Shown: positions 49,658-59,459, counted from the stretch's first letter. The stretch: 64,000 nt of DNA from Lachnospira sp. UBA3790 (GCA_002369135.1 DFEY01000003.1:211268-275267); one strand, 5' to 3'. Notes: generated by a model from the sequence alone, not told the origin. A program made the numbers and translations.

Positions 49658-51082
49658 ATGAAAAAAGTATTAAGTATTCTTTTATCATTGACATTAGTAG
49701 TTGGTCTGCTAGTTGGAATTCAAGCTACTGACACAAAAGCTGATGGTACTATTACCAACGTTACACCGAACGGAACAAAAGTAGATTTACTTTCAGGTAA
49801 CATTTACGATTTTTGTGCTAACTACGAATTAGGTAGAGCCAAAGCCCTATACAAAAGACGTAGTGACACTTACTTCCCAACTATGGTTTCATTTAAGTGG
49901 GACCCTGTAAGTGGCGCTAGTAACTATGTGCTAGCAATAGCAGATAACAACAAGATTAATAACCCTATCACATATGACACTCCAGTAAACACTATAGAAG
50001 TGCCGGATTTAAATCCTGGACAGACATATTACTACAGAGTGGGTTGTGCTACATCTAGTGGCCATTATGATTCGGGTATCAAATCATTTACTACAAGTGA
50101 TCTTCCAAAAACTATCACTGTAGATAAAGTAGGTAACACTAGAGATATCGGTGGAAGATATGTAAATGGTGGAAAACAAAAAGTCCGCTATGGAAGAGTA
50201 ATCCGTGGCGCTAATCTGGATGATATTTCAGATGAAGGTAGGGCAAAACTATTAAATGTTTATGGAATAAAAACAGATTTTGATTTGAGAAAAGGCGATT
50301 CAAGTGAGCCAGTCCCTAGTTTTTCACCGCTAGGAATAGATACTAATTTGATTCATATTTCTGGTGTGGAATATGCAGGCTCTGATAAAGGAATTGATAA
50401 AGAATCAAACTATGATAGAGCTAGAAGAGAAGTATTATTATTTGCTGATGCTAATAACTTCCCAATCTATGTTCATTGTCAGATAGGAAGGGACCGTACA
50501 GGAACTATTTGTGCTACTATAGAATCCTTGCTTGGAATGGATGAAGTGGATATATACCGTGACTATGAGATTTCATACTTCGCAAATGTATCCAACAATG
50601 ATTTAGTAGATCCTGATATGAAAACATCAGGAGGTTTTACTAGACTCATAAACTTCTTCAAAAATTATTCAGATGGTACTATGCAGGAAAATACTGAATT
50701 GTTTTTGAAAGAGAAACTAGGCATTACAGCTGCACAGATTCAAGCAATCAAAGATAACATGCTAACTCCTTTGCCTAAGCCTACACCTAAAGTTGTAAAG
50801 CCTGGCAAAGTTAAGATTAAATCAGCAAAGAACTCTAAGAAAAAAACGGTAGTAGTTAAATATAAGAAGGCTACTAACGCTAAAGGCTATCAAGTATGGT
50901 GGGCTACTTCCAAGAAGTTTAAAAAAGCTAAAAAGAAATTTACTGCAAAGACTACTTACAAGATAAAGAAACTAAAGAAGAAAAAGAAATACTACATAAA
51001 GGTAAGAGCTTATAACTTAAACGGAAAGACCAAAGTATACGGAGCTTTCTCAAAAGTTAAGAAAGTTAAAATTAAAAAATAA
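49658..51082 (+). CDS. Secreted tyrosine phosphatase with Fn3 modules, paralogue 2
   Basis: A 474-residue tandem duplicate of the preceding gene with the same plan: signal peptide (MKKVLSILLSLTLVVGLLVG), Fn3-like domain (FKWDPVSGASNYVLAIADNN), phosphatase domain with NTRDIGG, VIRGANLDDISDEG and YVHCQIGRDRTGT (C-x5-R intact), and the lysine-rich C-terminal module. Divergence is considerable in the middle, so the two may have different substrates. AAAGGTG precedes the ATG; a terminator follows. Confidence 0.85.
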   Translation: MKKVLSILLSLTLVVGLLVGIQATDTKADGTITNVTPNGTKVDLLSGNIYDFCANYELGRAKALYKRRSDTYFPTMVSFKWDPVSGASNYVLAIADNNKINNPITYDTPVNTIEVPDLNPGQTYYYRVGCATSSGHYDSGIKSFTTSDLPKTITVDKVGNTRDIGGRYVNGGKQKVRYGRVIRGANLDDISDEGRAKLLNVYGIKTDFDLRKGDSSEPVPSFSPLGIDTNLIHISGVEYAGSDKGIDKESNYDRARREVLLFADANNFPIYVHCQIGRDRTGTICATIESLLGMDEVDIYRDYEISYFANVSNNDLVDPDMKTSGGFTRLINFFKNYSDGTMQENTELFLKEKLGITAAQIQAIKDNMLTPLPKPTPKVVKPGKVKIKSAKNSKKKTVVVKYKKATNAKGYQVWWATSKKFKKAKKKFTAKTTYKIKKLKKKKKYYIKVRAYNLNGKTKVYGAFSKVKKVKIKK

Positions 51083-51092
51083 ATAAACATTT

Positions 51093-51117
51093 GCCCCGGG
51101 AAATCCCGGGGCTTTTT
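51093..51117 (+). terminator. Terminator after the phosphatase pair
   Basis: GCCCCGGG (51093-51100) and CCCGGGGC (51105-51112) form a perfect 8-bp stem, followed by five T. A second hairpin CCCCT/AGGGG (51136-51155) with a T-rich tail follows. Confidence 0.93.
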
Positions 51118-51239
51118 ATTTTGCTAAAATATGGACCCCTTATTTATATTAGGGGAATTTTTATATCACACATCTGTGCTACTATAATATTGATTTAATG
51201 TGCGGAATTGACGAAACGATATATAGTTGGAGGAAAAAT

Positions 51240-54200
51240 ATGAAGAAACCAATCAAACGTATTCTTTCTGTCATGATGGTAATAGCAATGACTGTTACCT
51301 TATTTCCTGCTATAGAAAATGCAGCAATGGCAGATGATGAACCATACAACTTGTCTGATGGAAGAGCGGTGTATGCCAGCTCTGCTAACGGTGGAGACAC
51401 TGAAGACAAAGCTGTAGATGGAAAGGAAAACACGAGATGGCAGGCAGCCCAGGCTGACGCTAATGAATGGCTCTATGTGGACTTAGGAAAAGAAGCGAAC
51501 TTAGACCATATCTATATGCACTGGGAAGCTGCGTATGCAAAATATTACAAGATAGAAACTTCAAACGATGAAGTTAACTGGACAACAGCATATGAAAAGA
51601 AAAAAGGTGGTAGTGGTCAGCAAGTAGAAATGGCTGTCAGCTACAAACAGACTGGTATAAGAGATGATGGAAATCTAAGATTCTCATGTAACTGGTCCAA
51701 AGTGGAAGATGCTCACTACAAAGTTTATATAGACGGCGAAGATGATGCTCATATCGCGTACGCCGGTGGTGATAACTACCGTTTTACAAACCATGGCGGA
51801 ACACAGGGCGATATTAGAATGAGTGTTGGACAGCACACTATGACAGTAGTTGCCTTTAATCCTGATACAAAACAGGAACTTGGACGTGGTGTAGTACAGG
51901 TAGATGCACAAGTGGGTGCACAGGGTGACAACGGTGTGGATGATGATCCAGCAGATGCTTTGAAGCAGACTATCACTAAGGATCAACTTAGTGTAACAAA
52001 GGCACGTTTTGTAAAAATCACTTGTCTTCAGCGAGCAACTGGATATGGTGCATCTTTGTTTGAGTTCCAAGTTTGGGGAACAGGTGGTTCAAACAAACCT
52101 CCAGTAGATTACGGTGATAACCTCGCCTTAAATAAAACAGTTAAGTGTTCAGGAACAAGAGATGAGTGGTGGATGAAAGACGCCGACGGAAACATCAAGC
52201 CTGATGCTTACGATCAAGTTAAACCTGAAAATGCAGTAGATGGAAAGGTTGATACTTCATTTACTTCATATCAGGGAGAATCAGACCAGTGGATATATGT
52301 AGACCTAGGTGATGAGTATGATATCGGAAGAATAATTACACGCTTTAACGAGGACGGCGGAAAGATTTATGACGTTCAAGTGTCTCAAGATGCAAAGCAT
52401 TGGACAACAGTTCACAGAGAGCTTAAGGGCTTTATGAACAAAGTGGACAATACTACTTGCTATCAGCAAAACGTTCGTTTTGTAAGAATTCTTGCTTACT
52501 CAAAAGTAGAGAGCGGAAGTGGTGTAGGTATTCGTGAAATTGAAGTATATAAATACAGAGAAGGCGACAGCAAAGAAAACGAAGAAATCCCTGACCTACC
52601 TATCAGCCAGATAGTTGCAAACGAGAACGGCAAAGGCTCATACGTAGTAGGTGAGGTTAAAAAAGAATTAAACAAACTTCCAACTTTTGTAAATGAAGAC
52701 AATATAAAGACACCTATAGATTCAAACAGCTGGTGGTCATCATTTATGATCAAGACTTACGGAAATATGGCTGTTATTCATCCTTTGAAGGCACAGTTTG
52801 CTAACCAGGGGCTTGGAATCTTACTTGCATCCCAGGGTTACACAGACGAGAGAAAGCCTCAGGATTTAGGTGTTGGTTACTATACAGAAAAATTAAAAGA
52901 CTTCTATATAAGACCAGAGAGTTTCGAATCAAAGAGTGGATACGATAGAGTAGAAAACTATGGTGATTACCATGTAGATGTAGGTTTGTGCGATGATGAT
53001 GGACTAAAGATGAAATCTACTATGGTTAAAGGTTCACCATACATCTTTAATGAGTTTCAACAAGATGATAGCGTTTTACTTTCATCAACATCTATCACAA
53101 AATTCTATGATGGAAGTGGAAACCAAATTTTGACAAATGCTGGAGATTCCACAACTACAGATCACATCGGATTTACATCTGTAGATAGTGAGAACGAGAG
53201 AGCAGGAAACTCAGGTTCTGAGTTTATGATTGCCGCTCCAGAAAATACACAGTTTACTCTAAGAACTGTTGGTAAGAACACACTTCTAAAGATTACTTTT
53301 GCTTCAAAAGACAACACATATCTTTCTGTAGCAGGTATGACAAAGAAGAGTGACATTGATGATTATTATCAGCACGCTTACGCTAGAGTAAAGAAAACAA
53401 AGGTAACTTACGACTACAACAAAGACAACTCAAAAGTTACTACATATTACAAAGCTACTACTGAGACAGTAAGAAGTGGCTTCAGTAATAAGACAATGCA
53501 AGCTTTCTATCCACACCAGTGGAAGTATTCAACAGATACAAATAATCCATATTGTATCTATCCATCTATCCGTGGAAATATGAAGGCCGTATTTGAAAAC
53601 GAATTAACTACGGTTCAGCAGTTTGCAGGATTGCTTCCTACATTTGCTAAACCTAACAGTTCAAAGCTAGAAAAAGACCGCATCAAAGGATACATAAAGA
53701 CTGTAATGGATGAGATTGGAACAGGACCAAATGCCGATGCTTACTGGCAAGGTAAAGCTGTTCACCCACTTGCTATTACAGCGCTAATGGCAGATCAAAT
53801 TGGTGAGAAGGGCATGAGAGACCAGTTGCTAAAAGACCTTAAGAAGATTATGGTTGACTGGTTCACATACTCAGGTGGTGATGATAGATGTTATCTAATC
53901 TACAACAAAGATTGGGGAACAGTTTATTATCCAGAGAGTGCTTATGGTGCTAACGCAGCTATCTGTGACCACCACTTTACATACGGTTACTTCCTCTTTG
54001 GCGCAGCCGTACTTTCAACATATGATCAAGATTTCTACTACCAGTACAGAGATATGGTAGAGATTATGCTTCGCGACTATGCGAACCCAGAAGAGCCAGA
54101 GGACGATGGAAATATGTTCTGTAAGTTCAGAGCATTTGACCAGTACTCAGGACACTCATGGGCTGGCGGTTATGCAGACAATGATGATGGTAACAACCAA

Positions 54201-57143
54201 GAGTCAGCTTCAGAGTCACTATTTAGTTGGGTTGGAATGTACCTATGGGGCGAAGTTTCAAGACAGCAGAAATACATAGATGCCGGTGCTTACGGATTTA
54301 CTACTGAGATGGAAGCAGTAAAACAGTACTGGTTTGATTACGACGGCGACAACTGGCTAGACACATTCCCATTCCAAGGAACTGGTCAGGTTTACGGAGC
54401 ATCATACAGTTATGGTACTTTCTTTGGCGGACAGCCTCTATACATTTACGGTATTCAGTGGCTACCTATTTCAGAGTACTTAACAGCTTATGGTATGCAG
54501 CAAGAAAAGTGTGCTGCAGCATACCAAGGTTTGCTTGATGAAACAAATGATGCTAAAGAAAAAGTAATGATTAATGCGCGTATAGTAGCTGAGCAGATGA
54601 GACAGCAAGGAAAATCTCAAGAAGAGATTGACGCATACCTTGCTCAAGAACAACACACTGCTGATACATACGCTACAGCTGATACAGGATGGCAACATAT
54701 TACATGGCCATTCCTATCGCAGACTGATCCAGACCTAGCGCTTGAGAAATTTAACGCAGGCGTTAATGGCGTTCAGAAGGAAGATAGAGCAAACACATAT
54801 TGGTTTATCACAGCAATGGACTCTGTTGGATATAAGACTACTGACTATGTAATTACAGGTCAGACTATCAGCGGTTCAGTTTATAAGAAAGTAAAAGATG
54901 GGCAGACTGTATACACAGGTGAAATTTGGAACCCAACTACAGTTACTAAGACTACATATGTAGTAGACACTGCTACAGATGAAAAGATTGGTAAGGTTAA
55001 GGTTAAACCGGGTGCATTAGTACAGTTTGAAATTGATACAAATGGCGGTTTCGAACTTGAACTAGGTAACGAAGAAGGCGGCGGAGAAGAAGAGACCACA
55101 CCTGGTGAAGATGAGACAGTTAAGCCACCAGCAAATGTTCAAGATTATGTTCCTGACAAGAGATTTAACCTAAGTCTCGGCAAAGATGCAACTATTTCAT
55201 CTATGTATAAGGGTGAAGGTGCTCAGACTACAACAGTATTGACTGACGGTAACTTAAACAGTAACTATGTATCAACTGATTGGAATAATCAGCTAACACA
55301 AGATAGTGTGATTATTGATTTGGGCGCAAATTATAGGCCGGCTGATATTAATAAGATAGCCGTTCAGTTTAAGAATGACCAAGGAGTATTCTGCGAGAGC
55401 TACAAACTAGAGTACTCAACAGATGGAATATCATTTACAAATGTTGAGTCATTTAACAAAACATGGCAGGATGCTCAGGCAGGATTTATCTATGAAGATA
55501 TAGAAATGGCTCCAGCTACAGGTTCAGTTAGATTTGTTAGAATTACATTTAACGGTCATAAGAACTGGGGTTACCAGATTCGTGAAGTGGCAGTCTTAAC
55601 AGAAAACTCAAATGCTAAACCAGTAGTTGTACCTGCTTGTGATAACCCAGCAGACTTTGAAGTTTCAAGCAATGAGCCACTTAAGATTCACTACAAAATA
55701 GTAGCTGGTCCTAACCAGGATGGATATCAGTATGCTGTCTTTGTAGATGGAAACAGAGTGACTGATCTAAGAACTGCTGGAGAAGGCACAGTAGATGCCA
55801 CTGAAGGAACACATAAAGTGAAAGTAGTGGCTTACTATCAGGGAAAAATATCTGATGGAATAGTGGAAACTGTGGAAGTGGACGATGGTTCAATGAAGAA
55901 CTATGTAAATACTTCGCTAAACTTCGCACTACACGCAAAGGCTACACTTGAAACATTTGATACGCGTAACGAGGGAAGTAAAGATCCTCAGATGCTAACA
56001 GATGGTAATATAAATGGAAACTTCAATATGACAGTTTGGGGACAAGATGAAGCAACAGCTACTCTTGAACTACAAGAGCCAGTAAGCATTGAAGATATAG
56101 ATGAAATGCTAATCAAGTATGTAAATAATCTCACATACGCTAAGGGCTTCAATGTTCAGTTCTCGAAAGACGGAACAAACTATCAGACAGTTTACGAGAG
56201 AACAAACGGCGGATACGCTGACCCAGACGAATTTAAGATAAACAAGGATGCTTACACTCAGGGAGATGTAAACTTCGTGAAAGTAAACTTCACTCAGAGA
56301 GGTGGAGCATACGGATATCAGATTCGTGAGATTGCAGTTCTTGGTTCAAAGGATAGCTACTTACCAGCTGATCCAGTGGGACTAGCACTTTCAAGTAACG
56401 CTGGCGGAAGTATTACAGTTAACTTCTCATCAGCACTTGGATCAAGCTCTATGTATAACGTATACGTTGATAACCAGATAGTTGGACTACACTTGCTATC
56501 AGCTGGTTCATACACATACAATCACTTGGATGGTGGACAGCACACAGTTAAGGTTACAGCTGTAAAGGACAACATCGAGTCTAAGGGAGTGACAGCAAAG
56601 ATTACTATTGAGAATCCAGCTCCTCCAGAGACAGATGCAGACTACGAAGATGATCCAGACGATCCAGTTTATACAAAACCTACAACTAAACCTAGACCAA
56701 CTACTACAGTAGAGCCTACTACAAAGCAAGGTGGGGAGACTACAGTACCTAGCGGAGAAACTACAAAGACTCCAGAAACAGCAGCTCCTGGCAAGCCAAC
56801 AGTAGCTCCAACAGGTAAGTGCAAACCAGTGCCACCAGCAAAGGTTAAGGTTAAGAAAGCTCTTAAGAAGAAATCTGCTAAGAAGTTAACAGTTAAGATT
56901 AAAAAGCTTAGTGGAGTTAAGGGCTACGAGATTAGAGTTTATAAATCTAAAAAGAATGCTAAGAAGAATAAGAAAGCAATTATAAAGAAGATTATAAACA
57001 AGAACAAAGCTAAATTAGTTATTAAATCTAAGAAACTAAAACGCAAGAAAAAATTGTATGCGAGAGTAAGAGCTGAGAAAATAGACTGTGGACAGACAGT
57101 ATTTGGCGCATGGTCTAAACCTAAAAAAGTTAAGATTAAATAA
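51240..57143 (+). CDS. Giant secreted GH81 endo-beta-1,3-glucanase with discoidin modules
   Basis: A 1967-residue exported enzyme from the ATG at 51240 (TTGGAGG upstream; the in-frame ATG at 51198 is within 10 bp of a TATAAT and rejected). Order: signal peptide (KPIKRILSVMMVIAMTVTLF); two F5/8-type-C (discoidin/CBM32-like) modules to about residue 445; a GH81 catalytic domain, about 475-1185, with SWWSSFMIKTYG, ICDHHFTYGYFLFGAA, DQYSGHSWAGGYAD and DGNNQESASES; two more discoidin-like modules; a beta-sandwich; a Thr/Pro linker (TKPTTKPRPTTTVEPTT); and the lysine-rich Fn3-like end. GH81 enzymes cleave beta-1,3-glucans such as laminarin, curdlan and fungal wall glucan. Confidence 0.9.
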   Translation: MKKPIKRILSVMMVIAMTVTLFPAIENAAMADDEPYNLSDGRAVYASSANGGDTEDKAVDGKENTRWQAAQADANEWLYVDLGKEANLDHIYMHWEAAYAKYYKIETSNDEVNWTTAYEKKKGGSGQQVEMAVSYKQTGIRDDGNLRFSCNWSKVEDAHYKVYIDGEDDAHIAYAGGDNYRFTNHGGTQGDIRMSVGQHTMTVVAFNPDTKQELGRGVVQVDAQVGAQGDNGVDDDPADALKQTITKDQLSVTKARFVKITCLQRATGYGASLFEFQVWGTGGSNKPPVDYGDNLALNKTVKCSGTRDEWWMKDADGNIKPDAYDQVKPENAVDGKVDTSFTSYQGESDQWIYVDLGDEYDIGRIITRFNEDGGKIYDVQVSQDAKHWTTVHRELKGFMNKVDNTTCYQQNVRFVRILAYSKVESGSGVGIREIEVYKYREGDSKENEEIPDLPISQIVANENGKGSYVVGEVKKELNKLPTFVNEDNIKTPIDSNSWWSSFMIKTYGNMAVIHPLKAQFANQGLGILLASQGYTDERKPQDLGVGYYTEKLKDFYIRPESFESKSGYDRVENYGDYHVDVGLCDDDGLKMKSTMVKGSPYIFNEFQQDDSVLLSSTSITKFYDGSGNQILTNAGDSTTTDHIGFTSVDSENERAGNSGSEFMIAAPENTQFTLRTVGKNTLLKITFASKDNTYLSVAGMTKKSDIDDYYQHAYARVKKTKVTYDYNKDNSKVTTYYKATTETVRSGFSNKTMQAFYPHQWKYSTDTNNPYCIYPSIRGNMKAVFENELTTVQQFAGLLPTFAKPNSSKLEKDRIKGYIKTVMDEIGTGPNADAYWQGKAVHPLAITALMADQIGEKGMRDQLLKDLKKIMVDWFTYSGGDDRCYLIYNKDWGTVYYPESAYGANAAICDHHFTYGYFLFGAAVLSTYDQDFYYQYRDMVEIMLRDYANPEEPEDDGNMFCKFRAFDQYSGHSWAGGYADNDDGNNQESASESLFSWVGMYLWGEVSRQQKYIDAGAYGFTTEMEAVKQYWFDYDGDNWLDTFPFQGTGQVYGASYSYGTFFGGQPLYIYGIQWLPISEYLTAYGMQQEKCAAAYQGLLDETNDAKEKVMINARIVAEQMRQQGKSQEEIDAYLAQEQHTADTYATADTGWQHITWPFLSQTDPDLALEKFNAGVNGVQKEDRANTYWFITAMDSVGYKTTDYVITGQTISGSVYKKVKDGQTVYTGEIWNPTTVTKTTYVVDTATDEKIGKVKVKPGALVQFEIDTNGGFELELGNEEGGGEEETTPGEDETVKPPANVQDYVPDKRFNLSLGKDATISSMYKGEGAQTTTVLTDGNLNSNYVSTDWNNQLTQDSVIIDLGANYRPADINKIAVQFKNDQGVFCESYKLEYSTDGISFTNVESFNKTWQDAQAGFIYEDIEMAPATGSVRFVRITFNGHKNWGYQIREVAVLTENSNAKPVVVPACDNPADFEVSSNEPLKIHYKIVAGPNQDGYQYAVFVDGNRVTDLRTAGEGTVDATEGTHKVKVVAYYQGKISDGIVETVEVDDGSMKNYVNTSLNFALHAKATLETFDTRNEGSKDPQMLTDGNINGNFNMTVWGQDEATATLELQEPVSIEDIDEMLIKYVNNLTYAKGFNVQFSKDGTNYQTVYERTNGGYADPDEFKINKDAYTQGDVNFVKVNFTQRGGAYGYQIREIAVLGSKDSYLPADPVGLALSSNAGGSITVNFSSALGSSSMYNVYVDNQIVGLHLLSAGSYTYNHLDGGQHTVKVTAVKDNIESKGVTAKITIENPAPPETDADYEDDPDDPVYTKPTTKPRPTTTVEPTTKQGGETTVPSGETTKTPETAAPGKPTVAPTGKCKPVPPAKVKVKKALKKKSAKKLTVKIKKLSGVKGYEIRVYKSKKNAKKNKKAIIKKIINKNKAKLVIKSKKLKRKKKLYARVRAEKIDCGQTVFGAWSKPKKVKIK

Positions 57144-57158
57144 CTAAAATGATAAAAG

Positions 57159-57186
57159 CCACCTAGTTAAAATTAGGTGGTTTTTA
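57159..57186 (+). terminator. Terminator after the GH81 gene
   Basis: CCACCTA (57159-57165) pairs with TAGGTGG (57174-57180), followed by five T. Confidence 0.88.
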
Positions 57187-57194
57187 CTTTTGGG

Positions 57195-57290
57195 TTGTTA
57201 CGTTTATGAACGCCTCGTGTTGTATACTATTCAAAGGTGTTTATTTTTGCTTTAGTCTGATACAGCGAATATATCCACTATTCTAGGGAT
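57195..57290 (+). promoter_or_regulatory. Promoter and conserved leader shared with 10996-11090
   Basis: TTGTTACG, dyad CGTTTATGAACG (57201-57212) and -10 TATACT (57223-57228), then AAAGGTGT and TTTTGCTTTAG at the same offsets as in the region before the gene at 11147. Confidence 0.65.
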
Positions 57291-57349
57291 AAAGCAGGTG
57301 GTATAAATACCTTCGAAAAATAAAATATAACATAAGAGGAGGTTGTGTT

Positions 57350-57772
57350 ATGAAAATCTTATCAAAGGCAATATCTATTATTGCAATTATGTGTGTGTGT
57401 TTTAGTGTTTTTGCACACGCTTCAACTAAAAGCACTACACCGGTAAACCCATGGAAATATGCTAAAAAAACAATTAATGCAAATAGATATGTCACAGATA
57501 AGATTAGTTATACTAAAATTATAAGGACTAAAAAGGGTATTACATATACTTTGCAAACTGCACCGAAATCAACAATCAAAGTTCTTAAAAAGAATAAAGT
57601 TATTAAAAAATGCTATGCAAAAAAGAAAACCAAAAAATTATTTATTAAGAATAGTCTTATCAAAATGAAGAAGGGAAAGTTAGTGTTTATTCAAAAACAA
57701 AAGAATAAAAAGGCTTCTAAATGTAAGCTTCCAGTAATAAAAGTTGGTGAGGTAATAAAAGTGAGTCGCTAA
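57350..57772 (+). CDS. Small exported lysine-rich protein
   Basis: A 140-residue protein with a signal peptide (MKILSKAISIIAIMCVCFSV, cleavage probably after AHA). The mature part is short, basic and beta-like (KISYTKIIRTKKGITYTLQT; KKNKVIKKCYAKKKTKKLF), with a few cysteines. AGAGGAGG precedes the ATG. It shares its upstream region with the exported protein at 11147, though the protein sequences are not obviously homologous, so co-regulation is the main clue. Confidence 0.68.
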   Translation: MKILSKAISIIAIMCVCFSVFAHASTKSTTPVNPWKYAKKTINANRYVTDKISYTKIIRTKKGITYTLQTAPKSTIKVLKKNKVIKKCYAKKKTKKLFIKNSLIKMKKGKLVFIQKQKNKKASKCKLPVIKVGEVIKVSR

Positions 57773-57798
57773 AAAATAAACTATAGTAAAATAATAGA

Positions 57799-57837
57799 GA
57801 GACCTTCTATAATAGAAATTATTATAGAGGGTCTTTT
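57799..57837 (+). terminator. Terminator at the right edge of the accessory block
   Basis: AGACCTTCTATAATA pairs with TATTATAGAGGGTCT, followed by TTTT. Confidence 0.8.
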
Positions 57838-57868
57838 GCTATGTTGACAGAGAAAATATAGTCAAAAA

Positions 57869-57897
57869 TTGAAATGCAAAAATCCATTTAGTATAAT
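57869..57897 (+). promoter_or_regulatory. Promoter of tcdA
   Basis: TTGAAA (57869-57874) and TATAAT (57892-57897) with 17 bp between. Confidence 0.7.
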
Positions 57898-57933
57898 AAA
57901 TTTAAAATAGTGATGCGGAAAAATGGAGATTAA

Positions 57934-58611
57934 ATGAATATATTTGATAGAACAAAACTTCTTTTGGGCGAGGAGAGTCTAGAACAATTAAATCAAAAAC
58001 GAGTGGCTGTTTTTGGCGTGGGCGGAGTAGGAGGTTTCACTGTGGAAGCTTTGGCAAGAAGTGGCGTTGGAACACTTGATTTGATAGACAAAGACACAGT
58101 GGATGAGACTAATATTAATAGACAAATTATCGCTTTGCAATCAACTGTTGGTCAACCAAAAGTGGAAGTGGCAAGAAATAGATGTTTAGACATAAATCCA
58201 GAGATGACAGTCAACATACATCAAGTTTTTTACTTACCTGAAACTGCTAATCAGTTTGATTTTAAAGAATATGATTATGTGGTGGATGCCATAGATACAG
58301 TGACTGGAAAGCTTCAGCTAATAGAGGCAGCAAAGAAGGCGAATGTTCCTATTATCAGTTCAATGGGAGCAGGAAACAAATTAAATCCGACAGAGTTTGA
58401 AGTTGCAGATATTAGTGAAACGTCAGTGTGTCCTTTGGCGAAGGTGATGAGAAAGGAACTTAGAGACAGAGGGATTGATCATTTAAAAGTTGTTTATTCA
58501 AAAGAACCACCCATTAAAGTTAATCAGCAAACTCCAGGAAGTATAGCATTTGTGCCTAGCGTAGTTGGATTGATTATTGCTTCCGAAGTAATAAAAGATT
58601 TGATTAAATAA
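57934..58611 (+). CDS. tcdA: tRNA threonylcarbamoyladenosine dehydratase
   Basis: A 225-residue E1-like (ThiF/MoeB/HesA fold) enzyme of the TcdA/YgdL group. The nucleotide-binding motif is VAVFGVGGVGGFTVEALARS near residue 25, then LIDKDTVDETNINRQI, DAIDTVTGKL and the later SVCPLAKVMRKEL. TcdA cyclises t6A37 in tRNAs to ct6A with ATP. The ATG follows TGGAGAT. It is single-gene, between the accessory block and pyrH. Confidence 0.92.
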   Translation: MNIFDRTKLLLGEESLEQLNQKRVAVFGVGGVGGFTVEALARSGVGTLDLIDKDTVDETNINRQIIALQSTVGQPKVEVARNRCLDINPEMTVNIHQVFYLPETANQFDFKEYDYVVDAIDTVTGKLQLIEAAKKANVPIISSMGAGNKLNPTEFEVADISETSVCPLAKVMRKELRDRGIDHLKVVYSKEPPIKVNQQTPGSIAFVPSVVGLIIASEVIKDLIK

Positions 58612-58698
58612 AAAAGATTTTTAAGAAGAAAAGCAAGGAATTTTTAAAGGAAAAGGTGCAAAAAGTATTGTATTTACTGCCAAATAGTCCTCAATATA

Positions 58699-58707
58699 TG
58701 GTATAAT
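58699..58707 (+). promoter_or_regulatory. Extended -10 promoter of pyrH
   Basis: TGGTATAAT, 35 bp upstream of pyrH. A separate promoter here is needed because the usual tsf-pyrH linkage is broken by the accessory block. Confidence 0.6.
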
Positions 58708-58741
58708 TTTATCTAAATTGATGTACTTGAAAGGATAAGTT

Positions 58742-59437
58742 ATGAAGAGAGTTTTACTTAAACTTAGCGGAGAAGCATTGGCCGGTGAAAAGGGCCAGGG
58801 CTTTGACGAAGACACTTGTGTAGCTGTGGCTAAACAGGTGAAGAAAATCGTAGACAAAGGAGTGCAGGTAGCCATAGTAATAGGCGGTGGAAACTTCTGG
58901 AGAGGTCGTACATCTAACAAGATTGACAGACCTAAAGCAGACGGAATCGGAATGCTTGCTACTATTATGAACTGCATGTATGTGTCAGAGATTTTTAGAA
59001 CTGAAGGAATGGGCACAGAAGTTTACACACCATTCGCTTGTGGTACTTGGACAAAGTTATTTGAGAAGTACGCAGCAGTGGAAGATTTGGAAGAGGGAAA
59101 GGTTGTGTTCTTTGCCGGAGGCACTGGACATCCATACTTCTCAACAGATATGACAATGGTGCTTAGAGCTATTGAGATTGAGGCTGATTGCATTTTGGGT
59201 GCAAAGGCTGTGGACGGAGTTTACGACTCAGATCCAAATGTAAATCCGGATGCTAAGAAGTACGATGAACTTCCAATCTCTAAGGTAGTTGACGACAGAC
59301 TTGGAGTTATCGATTTAGCAGCGTCTGTACTTGCTCTTGAAAATAAGATGCCAATGATTCTCTTTGGACTAAATGAAGAGAACTCAATCGAGAGAGTGGT
59401 AGCTGGCGAAGATTTAGGTACAAAAATTACAGTTTAA
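58742..59437 (+). CDS. pyrH: Uridylate kinase
   Basis: A 231-residue UMP kinase of the amino acid kinase fold. It has RVLLKLSGEALAG at the N-terminus, VIGGGNFWRGRTS near residue 44 and FFAGGTGHPYFSTD near 120, followed by AKAVDGVYDSDP. It phosphorylates UMP to UDP and is normally GTP-activated and UTP-inhibited. GAAAGGA precedes the ATG. frr follows after 22 bp. Confidence 0.98.
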   Translation: MKRVLLKLSGEALAGEKGQGFDEDTCVAVAKQVKKIVDKGVQVAIVIGGGNFWRGRTSNKIDRPKADGIGMLATIMNCMYVSEIFRTEGMGTEVYTPFACGTWTKLFEKYAAVEDLEEGKVVFFAGGTGHPYFSTDMTMVLRAIEIEADCILGAKAVDGVYDSDPNVNPDAKKYDELPISKVVDDRLGVIDLAASVLALENKMPMILFGLNEENSIERVVAGEDLGTKITV

Positions 59438-59459
59438 ATAAATTTTGGAGGAACAAATT

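Noticed and set aside
51198..51239. Upstream ATG of the GH81 gene
   Set aside because: It lies within 10 bp of a TATAAT, so would be at or before the transcript start; the ATG at 51240 has TTGGAGG and begins the signal peptide.
9425..57933. Prophage or integrative element
   Set aside because: No integrase, capsid, portal, relaxase, replication or attachment-site signal was found; gene content is defence and surface functions only.
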